The notes below the pieces were generated by a model. It was given only the letters and a program-made list of their open reading frames with translations, was not told the DNA's origin and searched no databases. A stretch of DNA of 64,000 nt from Ampullaceana balthica (Eukaryota; Mollusca; Gastropoda; Lymnaeidae), in NCBI GenBank assembly GCA_944989445.1, contig CALYLW010000428.1, positions 124,001 through 188,000 of the forward strand, given 5' to 3'. The first letter of the stretch is position 1. Every line of letters starts with the position of its first letter. Position numbers and translations under genes: made by a program. Below are positions 1 through 12,007 of this stretch, piece by piece.

Positions 1-1095
1 AGGTTGTGTTCAATTTTGGAGTTATTTTTCTTGCTCCAATCTTAAAAGTGCCAATGCAAATTTGATGTGTTAAATACACAGCGTGACAAAACATGGGAAT
101 TGTGTGTTTCCGTATGTGTTTAGTTAAGAATAAAACTTTTGGTGCCGTGGAACTGTGGGAAGATTATTTTAAGAATGTAAGTTTAAGTCACTTTTTTTAA
201 AAATCGTTTTCTTAAAAAATTGTATCTTTTTTATTTTGCGGTGGGGATTTACGTTAACGATGAAGTTCTTCAACAATAACAATCATCATTTGTATTGATC
301 TGAAGACTCAATCAAGTGTTGTTGCAAACTCAAAATCTCACACAACATAGTATTTTGCGTACAACCAAAAAAAGTCTTTTAAATCTGTTTCTTTTTGCTG
401 GCGTAAACCTTTTACGATGCAAAATTGTAATCAAAATTACGAAGTTTATAAATTTAAAAATATAAATAGACTAAATAATAATAAAAAATAATAAATCTTA
501 ATGCATTACGCCAAAAGCGTGAGGTGGCCGTATAGTTATGAGACGATCACGTTATGTAACCCAAGGATGATCACTGAATGTAAACGAAATTCAAAGCTAT
601 ATTGTTTTTGATATTAATAAACATTTTCTCTTCATAATACAATTTTTACTTTTACTTTTTTTTTATTGTAGTTTGGTTGCTGTTTTGTTGTACTTTTGTT
701 TTAAACTATTCATTTGGTATTTTAGTTGGTGATTTTTAAAGAAAATTTCCATAGTTGATATAATCCTGTTAATTTTCGATCTCTTAGTATTCTTTATTGT
801 ATTGTCTTTGGTGGGAATCTTAATTAACCGAACGAAATTAATACCACGAATTCATGACTACATCAGCGGGATATTGTTAGAGAAAGTAAAAATATTTTTG
901 TTTACAAATTCCAAAATACATTATCTTAACGCAAGAAGAAGAATAACAAATTTAAATCCATGCTATCAACATTATAGGTATGCAATATTGTTAAAAAATA
1001 TTTAAACATGTAATGTTATTGAATAATACTGAGTATTGAAAACGTCTAGTAGCCAAAGTGATATACATGAGTGAATCATTTGGTTTACATCTTAA
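1..1095. other. AT-rich non-coding sequence
   Basis: Apart from T-runs and short A/T-rich stretches I see no gene, splice pair or recognised repeat here. Confidence 0.6.
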
Positions 1096-1292
1096 CAGAG
1101 GCGTCACTAGGGTAGTGTCACCCGGGGCGGCAGATCATGGTGTCACCCCCTAATGACTTAACCCATAGAACTCCTACGTGTTCTCCAGTGCCAAATAACG
1201 GGAACATACCGTATTTTACATTTTGATGTACCTCCCTGATGGTGTCACCCGGGGCGGACTACCCCCTCCACTACTTCCTATGGACGCCACTG
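1096..1292. mobile_element. hAT MITE, CAGWGGCGTC termini
   Basis: This 197-bp non-autonomous element has inverted ends CAGAGGCGTCACTAGG and (inverted) CAGTGGCGTCCATAGG, flanked by a perfect 8-bp duplication CATCTTAA at 1088-1095 and 1293-1300. The motif gtgtcacccggggcgg occurs twice inside. The termini resemble those of the larger element at 39459-42162, a likely relative that could mobilise it. Confidence 0.85.
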
Positions 1293-1638
1293 CATCTTAA
1301 CTAGCTGAGTGTGTTAATGGGGTTTACTACAACGGGTCAATAACAAAAAACAACGTCATCTCTCACACCCGAATACGTCACCGATCCAAGACGTATATCA
1401 ATAATTACAAAATAATCTATCCACCAAATACGCACACTAATACGTCACATATACCTTAACATGTCTCATTTGTTTGTTTTATATCTTAACTTAATAAACA
1501 CTCCAATTGCAAGACCTTTGTCTCAGGAAGCTGAAATTTCTTTTGATCCGCAACTGTTTACACCAACCTAATATAATCTCAGGAAACATCTATGAACAAT
1601 TCAATAATCATTACCTGCTCGGTGCCCCTTTTTCCTAT

Positions 1639-1696
1639 AAGGTTGGTCCACACCTCTCAAATACTCGCGAGCATTTGAGATGTGTGGACCAACCTT
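1639..1696. repeat. 58-bp near-perfect palindrome (hairpin)
   Basis: Two 27-base arms beginning aaggttggtccacac pair with only two mismatches around a cgcg centre. In RNA this would be a long stem with almost no loop. No second copy is visible in the window. Confidence 0.85.
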
Positions 1697-2540
1697 TAGA
1701 ATAGTTAGAATAGCTGCGCAGAAAAGGATTTAATGATTCTAGCTGATTTAAATTGTTTTGAGTGGTAAAATAATAAGAGTCTTTTCTTCTAAAATTTTTA
1801 AGACCAGGATTATATTTGAATATTCACTATCAATTATTTATTGAATACAATCCTAAAATATTTGCGGAATAATTAATAAGTTGAAATGATATTCAAAGCA
1901 AGGGTTTGTTTGGTTTTTTTTTATTTGATTTGTTTTTTCCAGTGTGTTACATTGGTTGTTTTTTTTTAATCATGTCTAAGAAAAATATTTTCGTTCTTAC
2001 ACCATCGTATTCTTATCTCAAATTTAGATAAGTTAAAAAAACATCTATTCTAACAACATGCGAATTACACTGTTTTATGTTAGTTAATATATTTAAGAGT
2101 GAATGTGTTAAAGAACCCTTTTTTATATTTTATAGATATAATTATTTCGGGTTGGGGATCTTGTATGTATAAAGTTGATGGATTGATGATACTCAAATAA
2201 AATTGCTAAAATGTGTGTCATGGTGTTCATTTTAAAATGCTGTTTGATTGCAGTGTGTATGTAACTATATTAAATAAGTTGAAAACTGTGCTCTATTTAC
2301 ATTAGAAAATTGTGTTTATTTACATTAATTTGTTGGTTTTTCCGTAGAACAATCCACTTCAAACTTTGTTTATTTCATGTTTATTTAATTTTTAACCATA
2401 AAAATAGAAGTTTACTTTGTGCATGTTTTTGTTTCCTTAAGCTGCCATGTGACAACGTACAAACGATAAATCTTATTATATGTTTTGGGAGAACCGCTCA
2501 GAAAGATTTATTTTGTCAAAATATTAAACAAATTGGATCT
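1697..2540. other. AT-rich non-coding sequence
   Basis: No supported gene or repeat; short T-runs only. Confidence 0.5.
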
Positions 2541-2800
2541 TGATGCTAGATCTTAAAACCATGCAACTGTCGGAAGATGGATGATGTGGTCATCTTCAAA
2601 CTTACCTCTTAAAAACATGCAACTGTCGGAAGATGGATGATGTGGTCATCTTCAAACTACATCTTAAAACCAGGCAACTCTCTGAAGATGGATGATGTGG
2701 TCATCTTCAAACTACATCTTAAAACCAGGCAACTGTCGGAAGATGGATGATGTGGTCATCTTCTACCTTGATCTTAAAACCAGGCAATTCTCGGAAATTG
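2541..2800 (+). repeat. 55-bp minisatellite, about 4.5 copies
   Basis: The unit contains cttaaaaccaggcaact and gatggatgatgtggtcatct. The last copies are degenerate. It lies downstream of gene B. Confidence 0.85.
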
Positions 2801-3542
2801 ATTATATGGTCAACTCGGAATCGGATGCTTCTGAATTATTTGAAATCGGATTATGTGAGTCACTAATTGACTTTTACAGTTGTTATATAATGAACCCATC
2901 AAAATCACGAGCAGACGCCAATAAAAGTTGCATGGTCTACGGTCTCCTCCGCGTCACCACATACTCGGCACCCGGTTACCTGCCCTTTTTAGTGTCAAAA
3001 CTATGCAAGTATAGGGCAAAAGCTGCACAAATAACAGTCTAATGCAACAGTTTCACGTGCTAACATCGCTGTCAACAACAACACACATCAAACTAACACG
3101 TCAATCCTTTAGCTTCAATTGTTTTAATTCATGTATAAAATGTTAACTAACTATATTAAGCTTGAGCAAGTTTAACCATAGTTAAATAACATGACAAATA
3201 TAAATGATAAAATTCAATTTACACAGAGATAATTTATACTCATGATTTATAAAGAGATTGTTTACAATTTTAAGGAAAGATTATTTACCTTTTAAACTTA
3301 TCTATATATTATTTTTAAAATATTTTTGAAAAATAAATGGACTAAATTGTAAATTTGGAAATATCCGAGGGCGTTTCCCCAATTTAGAAGAGAACTTGTT
3401 TTTCTACATCCTCTAAAAATTATAACTTAAAAATATAAAATAATTTTTAACTTTAGTGCCTGCATGTCGTTAAGTTTTCATTGTTTAAAAATAACGTTAA
3501 CTTTAAAATTCAGACATCTTTGTGGTCACAGTGCTCTGGTGT
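2801..3542. other. 3' flank of gene B
   Basis: This is AT-rich sequence downstream of the gene B stop and probably includes its 3' UTR. A minus-strand ATTAAA-type polyadenylation signal near 3125 is a weak candidate; no clear AATAAA was seen close to the stop. Confidence 0.35.
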
Positions 3543-3613
3543 TTACAAGATGTAGGTCAATATGACCTGAAGGGCAATAAGAGGCAGCGACAACACCAGG
3601 GCTACGGCACCAT
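3543..3613 (-). CDS. Gene B exon 5, hydrophobic C-terminal signal and stop
   Basis: This 71-nt coding part follows a ccctctcag acceptor (ending 3614). It encodes DGAVALVLSLPLIALQ and a few more hydrophobic residues, then TAA at 3545-3543. The hydrophobic run reaches the stop with no cytoplasmic tail, which is typical of a GPI-attachment signal. Length and phase equal gene A exon 5. Confidence 0.75.
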
Positions 3614-6535
3614 CTGAGAGGGTATAAATAAACGAAATCTCCGTTAATAAAGTTAATATTTCAATATACATGTTATGAATACATCAGTTCTGCACAAATG
3701 AAATGGGTGTACCAACAAAATTACTTTTTTTTTAGTAGAAATTCAAGTATGATTTGGCTGAATGTTTTTCAAACTAAGAAATTTTGATAAAATCTTTTTA
3801 AAAACCGTTCTGTAAGATATTTATGCACAAACAACAATTACAAAAAAACAAAAACAAAAAGAATATTAAATTGACGATTGAAATCAGGTGTTTAAAGTTG
3901 TTCCTAGAACACACACACACACACACGTACACGAACAAAGACGCACTAGCGCACGCACACAATCACACACAGAAATAAACACGCGAAGTAAGAATGTGCC
4001 CACCTTTTGGGGAAGTGGGAACCCCTTCCGTTGAGGTCGAATTAGGTGTTGTTGCCGGGGTACCGGGACTTTGTGCTGTATTTGAGAGGAACTTTTTTTA
4101 TTATTATTATTTTCTTAATTATGAAATTAATGTTTAATATCATGTTTATATACAGAAATGGCTCAGCCATTAAAATACAAATATTTTTTCCCCACAAACA
4201 ATTTAGTGGTTTTTACAACAAAAAATATTTATTATAAAAATGTAAATTTAAAAGATAATGTACGGTAATGACGAGTTAGTGAATTAGAATGAATTAGAAG
4301 CTCCCTTGGGGTTAAAGAAGGATAGTAAACATTTTGAAATAGTTCATTTCTGTGTACAAGCAAAATAAAAATGTTTTACTCAAAAGTATAATTTTTTAAA
4401 TGACATCATTCCGTACCTCTATCTAAAAATTTATTGATACCTAATTATTTCACCTGACGTTTTTATTTATTTAGATTTTTTTGTTGTATTTTTCCAGATG
4501 TAAAGAGTAAAATTTTAATCGAACATTCAAGTTAGGTAGTGAACATATATTTTCGTAAAATTCTGCATTTTTTTAAATTTCTGACCACTAACTTTTCTGG
4601 GAGCTGGTACCCTAACTTTGCCAAAATGTCTGAAAAATAAATATTCTAAACACATTTCCGTTACATTTTCCAAAACTCTGTAAACTGTTTTTTTCCCAAA
4701 AGGTCTTAGCATTGAAACTGACTAAATTTACGAAAATTAAATTGGCGTTATGTTCTGAACACTACTGTGACACTACGTTTGCTTTAAAATTGACCTAAAA
4801 CGATATTCATAAAATAAAAAGTAAGGAAATTAACTTTCTATACAGGCGAAAAGGAAAGCGATAAATGATGTAACAGGTATATGTCGTCAGATCATGAAAC
4901 AAAAATAAAATAAAATATTTAAAAAATATTTTTAAAAAAACATTAGGCAAAGGCAAAATGTAGAGAAAATTAAACCATGTAGCCAGAGGATTCGATATAC
5001 ATTTTGACTAAACTTTTGATCTTCATAATTTGTCTATTTTATTTATGTTTTTTCAAATAATTTCTGATCTTAAGATTTCTTTTCTTAAAAAATGACAAAC
5101 AGTTCCCCTTGAAAGTCAAATTATTATTCTTAATCTCGACCTGGGTATATATGGTCACTTGTCCTAACTCTGGTTTTTAAAAAAAATTATTTAATTTTTT
5201 TTAAATTATATATAACCAACAGGGAACACGCTCCAAAACAATCGTACAAACCTGTAATGTCTGCGATAAAGGATCCTGAAAATAGATATAATTTTATATT
5301 TTAAAATCATTTTACTTCTTAATGTATTTTCTGCGATAATAAAATAAAATTTAACCACTGTCTTCACTATGTGGGCACATCTGCTCTTTTTAACAGTGTT
5401 AAGCAAGTTGTGGTTATTGAAAAGTTCCAGCTTGTTAACAAGATTATCTCAATAAGCTTGTAAGCAGTGAAAAGAGCTTCATTTAAAAATCGCTCTTTAG
5501 TTTTCCAACCTGCTCCTTCCATCTTGTTTTTTTTTGGACAGTTTATTTTATAAATTTTAAATAAAACTATATTTAAAATAATAATGTTAAAAAACTAAAA
5601 ACATAAAAAATGTTGCAACTCTAACAAAATAATAAGTTGTTTTGTTTTGTTTTTCATAAACACCATATATCATTATGTACAAAAAAAGATATAGAATTTC
5701 TAGCAATTATAGAGTCAAATAAAATTAAAAACAAATATTTTTAGCTGAAAAATTAAAAGAACAAATTCCAGACTTTTTTAAATGTTTACTCTAGCAATAT
5801 TTCGAAATGATGAATTAAAACAAAAATGTGAAGTAAAGGGGAAATAACCATTAATTTGTTTTAAAATATTTTATGTCCAGTGAAAATCTATCAGTATCAG
5901 GAATAAAGTTTTTTTTTCTTTTGGTTTGTTACTTGTTTGTTTGGTTTGTTTTTTTTAATTAATCATTCTTAAATTAATAAATTTTATTCACTCCGACTGC
6001 TGTCGAATAGATCTTTGCTCAACAATATTTTTCCACCATTTTAAATTGCAATGAAGAGATTATATCATTGATGGGGAAGAGTGTGTCCAAAGGTTTCTAT
6101 ATAGTACTTACCTACGATCACAGCCATGAGCAGAGCAGCTGAAATCAAAGAGTCGGTTTGTTAGTCAACAGGGTTTGGACATAGTAAATCAAATTAAGAG
6201 CACAATCAAAACAGGGTGTTTTACGTTTGGCTTTTTTTTTAATTTAGGCTACACAAATTATATATGCCAAAAATAAAATTCCCCAAAAGTTCAACATTTT
6301 TTTAAAAAATAACTTTGAGATTGTTGCCTCAAATACCTATACCACTGTTTTTGCTTTAAATGTTGTTTCCCTTAAAATATAATATTTGTTTTCTCTAAAA
6401 AAATGGCTTTAAATACAATTTCTTCATGTTTTTGACACGAGTAAATTATAATTTTGAGAAACGAAAATCTTTTCCCTAAAAATGATTGAAATTTTAAAGT
6501 TTACTTTAATATTCATCATGTTTTCAATTGAACCC

Positions 6536-6615
<80 letters not shown>

Positions 6616-6641
6616 AACTTACCAATAAAATATTTAGCCAT
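3543..6641 (-). CDS. Gene B: five-exon miniature mucin-like GPI-anchored peptide (predicted)
   Basis: Joining minus-strand exons 6623-6641, 6112-6138, 5252-5275, 4004-4075 and 3543-3613 gives 213 nt, an uninterrupted 70-residue protein plus stop. Every intron is GT-AG and falls after the first base of a codon. Residues 1-24 form a signal peptide (MAKYFIAALLMAVIV core) with likely cleavage after Ala-20 or Ala-24. The middle (25-47) is rich in Pro, Thr and Ser, with one sequon N35-S-T. Residues 49-70 are hydrophobic to the stop, preceded by Pro-Lys-Asp-Gly, as expected for GPI attachment near Asp-48. The product would sit on the outer cell surface. Lengths of exons 1, 2 and 5 match gene A exactly. 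I do not recognise the family. The GPI assignment is inferred from architecture; a one-pass membrane peptide is the alternative. Confidence 0.72.
4004..4075 (-). CDS. Gene B exon 4, Thr/Pro/Ser-rich mature segment
   Basis: This exon is 72 nt, between an acceptor (aaatacag, ending 4076) and a gtgggc donor (4003-3998). It encodes a segment beginning AQSPGTPATTPNSTST with one N-S-T sequon and dense potential O-glycosylation sites, ending Pro-Lys. It is richer in G+C than its surroundings, as expected for coding sequence. Confidence 0.7.
5252..5275 (-). CDS. Gene B exon 3, signal cleavage region
   Basis: This exon is 24 nt, with acceptor ttttcag (ending 5276) and donor gtttgt, which is weaker than the others. 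It encodes GSFIADIT and is phase 1 at both ends. It is the least certain exon of gene B because it is short and its donor is not the consensus. Skipping it would still keep frame. Confidence 0.6.
6112..6138 (-). CDS. Gene B exon 2, hydrophobic core of signal peptide
   Basis: This exon is 27 nt, between a pyrimidine-rich cag acceptor (6141-6139) and a gtaagt donor (6111-6106). It encodes the hydrophobic residues ALLMAVIV and is phase 1 on both sides. Its length equals exon 2 of gene A. Confidence 0.75.
6543..6612. repeat. (TA)n microsatellite in gene B intron 1
   Basis: About 35 TA dinucleotides lie only a few bases downstream of the exon 1 donor of gene B (6617-6622, minus strand). Confidence 0.97.
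6623..6641 (-). CDS. Gene B exon 1, start codon and signal peptide
   Basis: The ATG is at 6641-6639. Nineteen coding bases encode MAKYFI plus the first base of codon 7, followed by a consensus gtaagt donor (6622-6617). An acceptor (ctacag) at 6673-6671 suggests that this exon begins at 6670 with 29 nt of 5' UTR, so an upstream non-coding exon is expected. Confidence 0.72.
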
Positions 6642-6797
6642 AATTTCGTGTATAAGGTGGACGTGACCGTCTGTAGGGACAAAATACACAAAAAATTGTT
6701 TTTAAATACAAATATATAGATAGATAGATTTAATATGTTCACATAAAATGTTTTTTTTTGTTGTTTTGCGTGCTTTGAAGTAAAATTCCAAATTCAT

Positions 6798-7185
6798 TTT
6801 TTTTAAATTCGAAAACACAAAGTTTTTGACTATAAATCCTTTATATATGAGTGGTTTTTTTAATGAATGAGTAATTTTACTTCAAATCATATATATATAT
6901 ATGAGATATAACTAAAAATATGTTCATATAATACGCACCGCGCAACAGACTCGCTTAAACGTTTACATGCTTACATTGAGATAATATAAAAATTCATTAA
7001 TTTAATTACAGTACATTTGATAGATCTGAAATTTATTTTGATAGATCATTTTTATCGTCGCAAAAAATCTGCCTGCAAATTTTAAGCTCGATAGGATACC
7101 GGGAAGTAGGTTAATATCGATCCAATGTTTTTTGCGACAGACAAGCAGATGCTATGGGTTAATATAAAGGATTTTAAAAGTAGCA
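6798..7185 (+). mobile_element. TATAAATCC-family MITE, copy 1
   Basis: Starts with aaagtttttgactataaatcc and ends with gggttaatataaaggattt, which is inverted relative to the start. Internal blocks (taatacgcaccgcgc, aattacagtacatttgat, ctgcctgcaaattttaa) recur at 34505-35145 and, inverted, at 55640-56140 and in part at 37848-38200. Confidence 0.7.
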
Positions 7186-7669
7186 ATTTTTGGTGTAAAC
7201 GATCAATTATAAAATAAATAAAAAATTATGAACGTATGCATATAAAGAGTGTTTGGACTATTATGTATGAACTAAAAGGCGATGAAAAAAAGAGAAAAAG
7301 GTATATTTACAATTTAACTATAATGTTTCATTTAAATTTTATATTTTTAATCAACAATAATTTAGACATGGTCATTCTCAGATGTAAAACCTACCAGACA
7401 CTGTTTTAAACTGATATCTGATAGAATTGTTAAAATATTTTTTGAGTATGCTTAACAACATCAACAATTTGTGATTTAGTTTTGAGTAACAGATGTAATC
7501 AGTAACGGTTCTCAAATTAAAACAGAGCCGACATGCCCTGTCTCTCTAATTCTCGCTGGGATGTGCAGATTCATTCAAAAAAATCTTAAGGCTTCATCCA
7601 GAATTTCGATTATATATTTGAAAATATTTCATTAATATATCATTCCTCAATCGGGTTTCGCATATCAAA

Positions 7670-9036
7670 TAGGGATCAGCCGGATATGGTTTTTACTATT
7701 TGCCGAATCCGGATAGTTTGGCCCTAATATTTGCCGGATCCGAATATCTCCACATTTAAGTGTAAGAGCTAATAGGGTGTACTTTACTACTTTATATCAA
7801 GTATTTTATACTATTTATTAAAATATTTATTATCCTACAAATGAAGAGTATCTGATATCGACGTTGTTACTTTCTCAAAGTCAACGATGAACATTTTACA
7901 ATGAATTGAATGAACGAACTTGAAGAAGTTCAAAGAACTGTGTGTTGTGTGTACCAAGCGAACAGTGTTGTACTGTGTGTGTAGTGTGGTGTACACGAAG
8001 TCGTGACCTAGATCCATAATAAAACTGTTATTTTATTCAGACAATTTAAGTTTAATATGCTATTAGTTAACTTAGTTTGTTATCTTATACAGTAAAGTAA
8101 TATCTATACTTGTAACTTTTTAACTTAATATATTTTTCTCGCATTATAATTGATTCTTTTACTATATGTTGCACAGATTTGATGCATTTGAATGGATCAA
8201 AGCTTGTTAATTTGTTTATTTTGTTATATATTAATAATTTAATGTATAACTTAAATTGTTACTTAACTTATTTTGTATAATTATTATATTTAAAGTAGAC
8301 TAGAGTTTTAAAATTATAAGACTGAATAAGATATAACACGTGAGACAAGCAACATTTTTATTTTTAAATTAGCAAATCAAATCACAATTGCAACTGCCAT
8401 TTAAAGTTCAACGGGAAAAAAACAACAATGAATATAAAATTGTTACAATGATATAACTTATATCATATAAGTACAAAGTTTAAATTTAAATGCTGAATTG
8501 AAAGTATTGAAAGATTGACTACTGTCAAGGTACTAGTCAATGATAAGGAAATTAAAAACGAAAGCCAACTCTCAGTCTGTCCCGGTTTCCAAGGCCCCTG
8601 TTTAACTGTATAGTTTATAGTATAAACTAATAATTACAAATTAACTTAAAAGTATTAGCTTTTAAAATAAAATTATTAGTTTATAACATAAAATTATTAT
8701 TTTTTAACATAAAATTAATATATCAGCTATAACAATCAGAATAATTTAATGACATGAGTAAATAAAATAGTTACTAGTTAGTAAATTCCGGTTAAACTTT
8801 GTGTTGTTGAAGAAAATTCTTGTTAAGTGTACGGACTTCTGGTTATTGTTGTTGTTTTTTTACGTTTTAATACTTTGTATATATTTTTTTTAAAACTAAT
8901 TAATATTAATCTCATGTAATTTCAAAAACTATTTACTACATTGATACCCGGATACTATTCGGATCCGCCATGGGTATTTGCCAAATCCGGATAGTGGCGG
9001 AAATCCCGATATTTGGTCCGGATATCCGGCATTCTA
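7670..9036. mobile_element. hAT-like element with GCCGGATAT termini
   Basis: Left end tagggatcagccggatat and inverted right end tagaatgccggatat are followed on both sides by similar subterminal blocks containing gccgaatccggata-like motifs. The 1.37-kb interior is AT-rich with no intact transposase. No clean target duplication was found, so the exact ends are approximate. Confidence 0.55.
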
Positions 9037-9149
9037 AATACTAAATACTTACTAAAATACAAACTAAATATTTAAAATTCTAGTTTTTCTTTATAAGCCG
9101 ATGAATTGTTCAAGAGAGTTTCAGCTGTGTGCATTGAACAAACTATTGT

Positions 9150-9925
9150 ACTCACGTTATCAACTCAATCAAATGTCCAACAATCATCTTACTCACGTTA
9201 TCAACTCAATCAAATGTCCAACAATCATTTTACTCACGTTATCAACTCAATCAATAGTCCAACAATCATCTTACTCACGTTATCAACTCAATCAAATGTC
9301 CAACAACCATCTTACTCACGCTATCAACTCAATCAATAGTCCAACAATCATCTTACTCACGTTATCAACTCAATCAATAGTCCAACAATCATCTTACTCA
9401 CGTTATCAACTCAATCAATAGTCCAACAATCATTTTACTCACGTTATCAACTCAATCAATAGTCCAACAATCATCTTACTCACGTTATCAACTCAATCAA
9501 ATGTCCAACAACCATCTTACTCACGTTATCAACTCAATCAAATGTCCAACAACCATCTTACTCACGCTATCAACTCAATCAAATGTCCAACAACCATCTT
9601 ACTCACGTTATCAACTCAATCAAATGTCCAACAACCATCTTACTCACGTTATCAACTCAATCAAATGTCCAACAACCATCTTACTCACGTTATCAACTCA
9701 ATCAAATGTCCAACAACCATCTTACTCACGTTATCAATTCAATCAAATGTCCAACAACCATCTTACTCACGCTATCAACTCAATCAAATGTCCAACAACC
9801 ATTTATACTCACGTTATCAACTCAATCAAATGTCCAACAATCATTTTACTCACGAAATCAATTCAATCAAGAATGTATCAGCTGTACACTAAATCCGATC
9901 AGGCTGCTCACGTTATAAGCTCTAA
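9150..9925 (+). repeat. 41-bp minisatellite, about 18 copies
   Basis: The unit contains actcacgttatcaactcaat followed by caaatgtccaacaatcatctt, with ATAGTCC/AATGTCC variants. Units are 41 bp, so the open frames running through it are a by-product of the repeat; no gene is supported. Confidence 0.95.
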
Positions 9926-12007
9926 CAAATGTCCAAGGCCGTGACTAGATCCTGCGTGTGATTCCCTACACTTCCAACTATAGTGTGACACGGAAACAAA
10001 AGCAGGAAGGGATTTTACTCACGTATCCCCTGTGATCAGGATATATTTGCCGCCCAAACAACGGGAACACACAAGAGGACGGACGTGTTATTTATAGGGA
10101 AACAACTGTCCCGCATACTTTTTATTCTTCCTTGCTAAACCTGGTTGGGAAATTTTATCACATTCTACCCCGCCACCCACCAAAAAAATTATTTGTTAAG
10201 GGGTGCAATATTAAAAGTAAAAATTTATATCAATTGATTTGAATCTGACTTTTTTTTTCATTTCTTGAAATTACTCACCGTCTTTCAAGATGTAGACTTA
10301 CATTGTTGATGTGACCGTTGAAAGGTTAAAAAAATAATATGAAGAATGTTGAAATGATTATCACAATGTCTCTGTCATTAGAACTACTCACTAACTTGCA
10401 TAGCTTTTATTTTAATAATTTTTCTCTTGTTTCGGATAAATTATAGATATACAGCCCTAAATAAGCTGTCTAATGCAATAATAAATCTGTATTTTAAAAA
10501 AGATATTTAATTCCTTCTATACGAAATAAATTTTCCGCATGGTCTAAGACTTCCTTGTTAGTGTCAGGACGTGTTAGTTTGGAAGGACTTCTTATTGGGC
10601 ACTAATTTGTACACATTGGCATTCGCCTCATTGGCGCGAAACTAAAACTTAACTTTTGCCAACTATTAAAAAAACATTGACTTACACAAACAAATTTTTG
10701 GCTACAAAGATGTCACTTCTTGGACTTCAGAAAAATTAGTCTCTACAAGCCACTTTCCAATCTTATAAACTAATACTGGATAAAGAAAACTTAACTTGTC
10801 TACTGGATTTAAACCTTAACCATCGCCTGTAATGTGTACACTAATTAAAAATTGGGAAATTATCGTCGTAAAGCCTACGAGAAAATTTTCTTGGTCCAAG
10901 TTATTTGCATGCAGGGGCGTGGTGAGGAGGTTAGGGGGGGAGTGGGTAACTCTTATGTGTGCTGACACTATTGGTTACGATTGCCTAAGTGTTTTCCCCG
11001 CTACTTACGACACACTTGACTTCATATCTTAAATACTGAATGCCTTTTTTTCCCCTACAGTGTTAGTCGCCTTCCAACAACGACTTTAAAATTTCCACTT
11101 TTGCTGCAGCAAGGCTTGTAGGGTGTGTCGGCTTTTAACGTGAAAACGAAATTAAAATTGTACGTCTAGCCGGAACAACAACACTGTGCTCATGGCTTGC
11201 TGGGAATATGCCGACCAATCCATGTTTGAGCTTGCATGACAATACTGCTGCAGGGTTTATATTCTTCTAGGGCTATGACATACTGCATCGAATTCGATCG
11301 TTATAAAATCTTTTTTTTTCTAATAAGTGTGAAAATTTGGTGCGTGCGTGATCAAGCGCGCAACGGGGTCAGCAACTAATAAGCGCGCATCACAGTGCGC
11401 TATGAGAGCCGGGGTGGACAACGAGCACACTGGAATTAAACGAACGGACTTTGATGATATTCCACTACGTATTGCCCGTTAAACCGCCTAAGAAGTCATT
11501 TAGTCTTGTCAATGATGCAATTGAAATGAAACTTCGATAACACATGTGCATAAAAGATTATCACACCCAAAATTATTTTTTCTGATGTTTTTGATAACCA
11601 TGAACGACTTGCCAAACGTGAGCAAAATGTGATTTCTGAAATTGTTGCCTATGAAATTTGATGGACTTTTCTACATGACATTGATATTAAAGGCCCTTCC
11701 TGGCTTTTATCAGAGTTTAAATTTATGAATTATAAATAAATGATTTTTTTCATGAAAAATAAAATTGTTTTTCTTTAGGGTAGCTAAATTGTTATAACCT
11801 TGACATTAAATTTGAAGTTTTCAGTACTGATTACTCATCTTGTGTTGAACGTTGCCGGTTAATATGTTGCTTGCTTTCAATCTATTTAAAGATGTTCGTT
11901 AAAAGGGAATCACGGCTGCCCTCCGTTTAATGTGGAGACATTCGATACCTTACGATTAAATCGAAACTGAAGGATGTAGACAGATTGATATCTTCTGTGG
12001 GCTGTTG
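9926..12007. other. Non-coding stretch with weak splice-like signals
   Basis: No confident gene. A minus-strand segment at 10277-10330 has two possible donors (gtaagt, gtgagt) and the string acggtcac also seen in the 5' UTR of gene B. A strong plus-strand acceptor-like tract ends near 11060 but no open exon follows. Confidence 0.35.

Noticed and set aside
7835..8017. 60-residue minus frame inside the hAT-like element
   Set aside because: No recognisable transposase motif; left as element interior.
9101..9944. Long overlapping open frames with Ser/Asn/Gln repeats
   Set aside because: They are generated by the 41-bp minisatellite, in several frames at once, without any unique coding sequence.
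11040..11100. Strong pyrimidine tract plus CAG resembling an acceptor
   Set aside because: No open exon with a donor follows in any frame.
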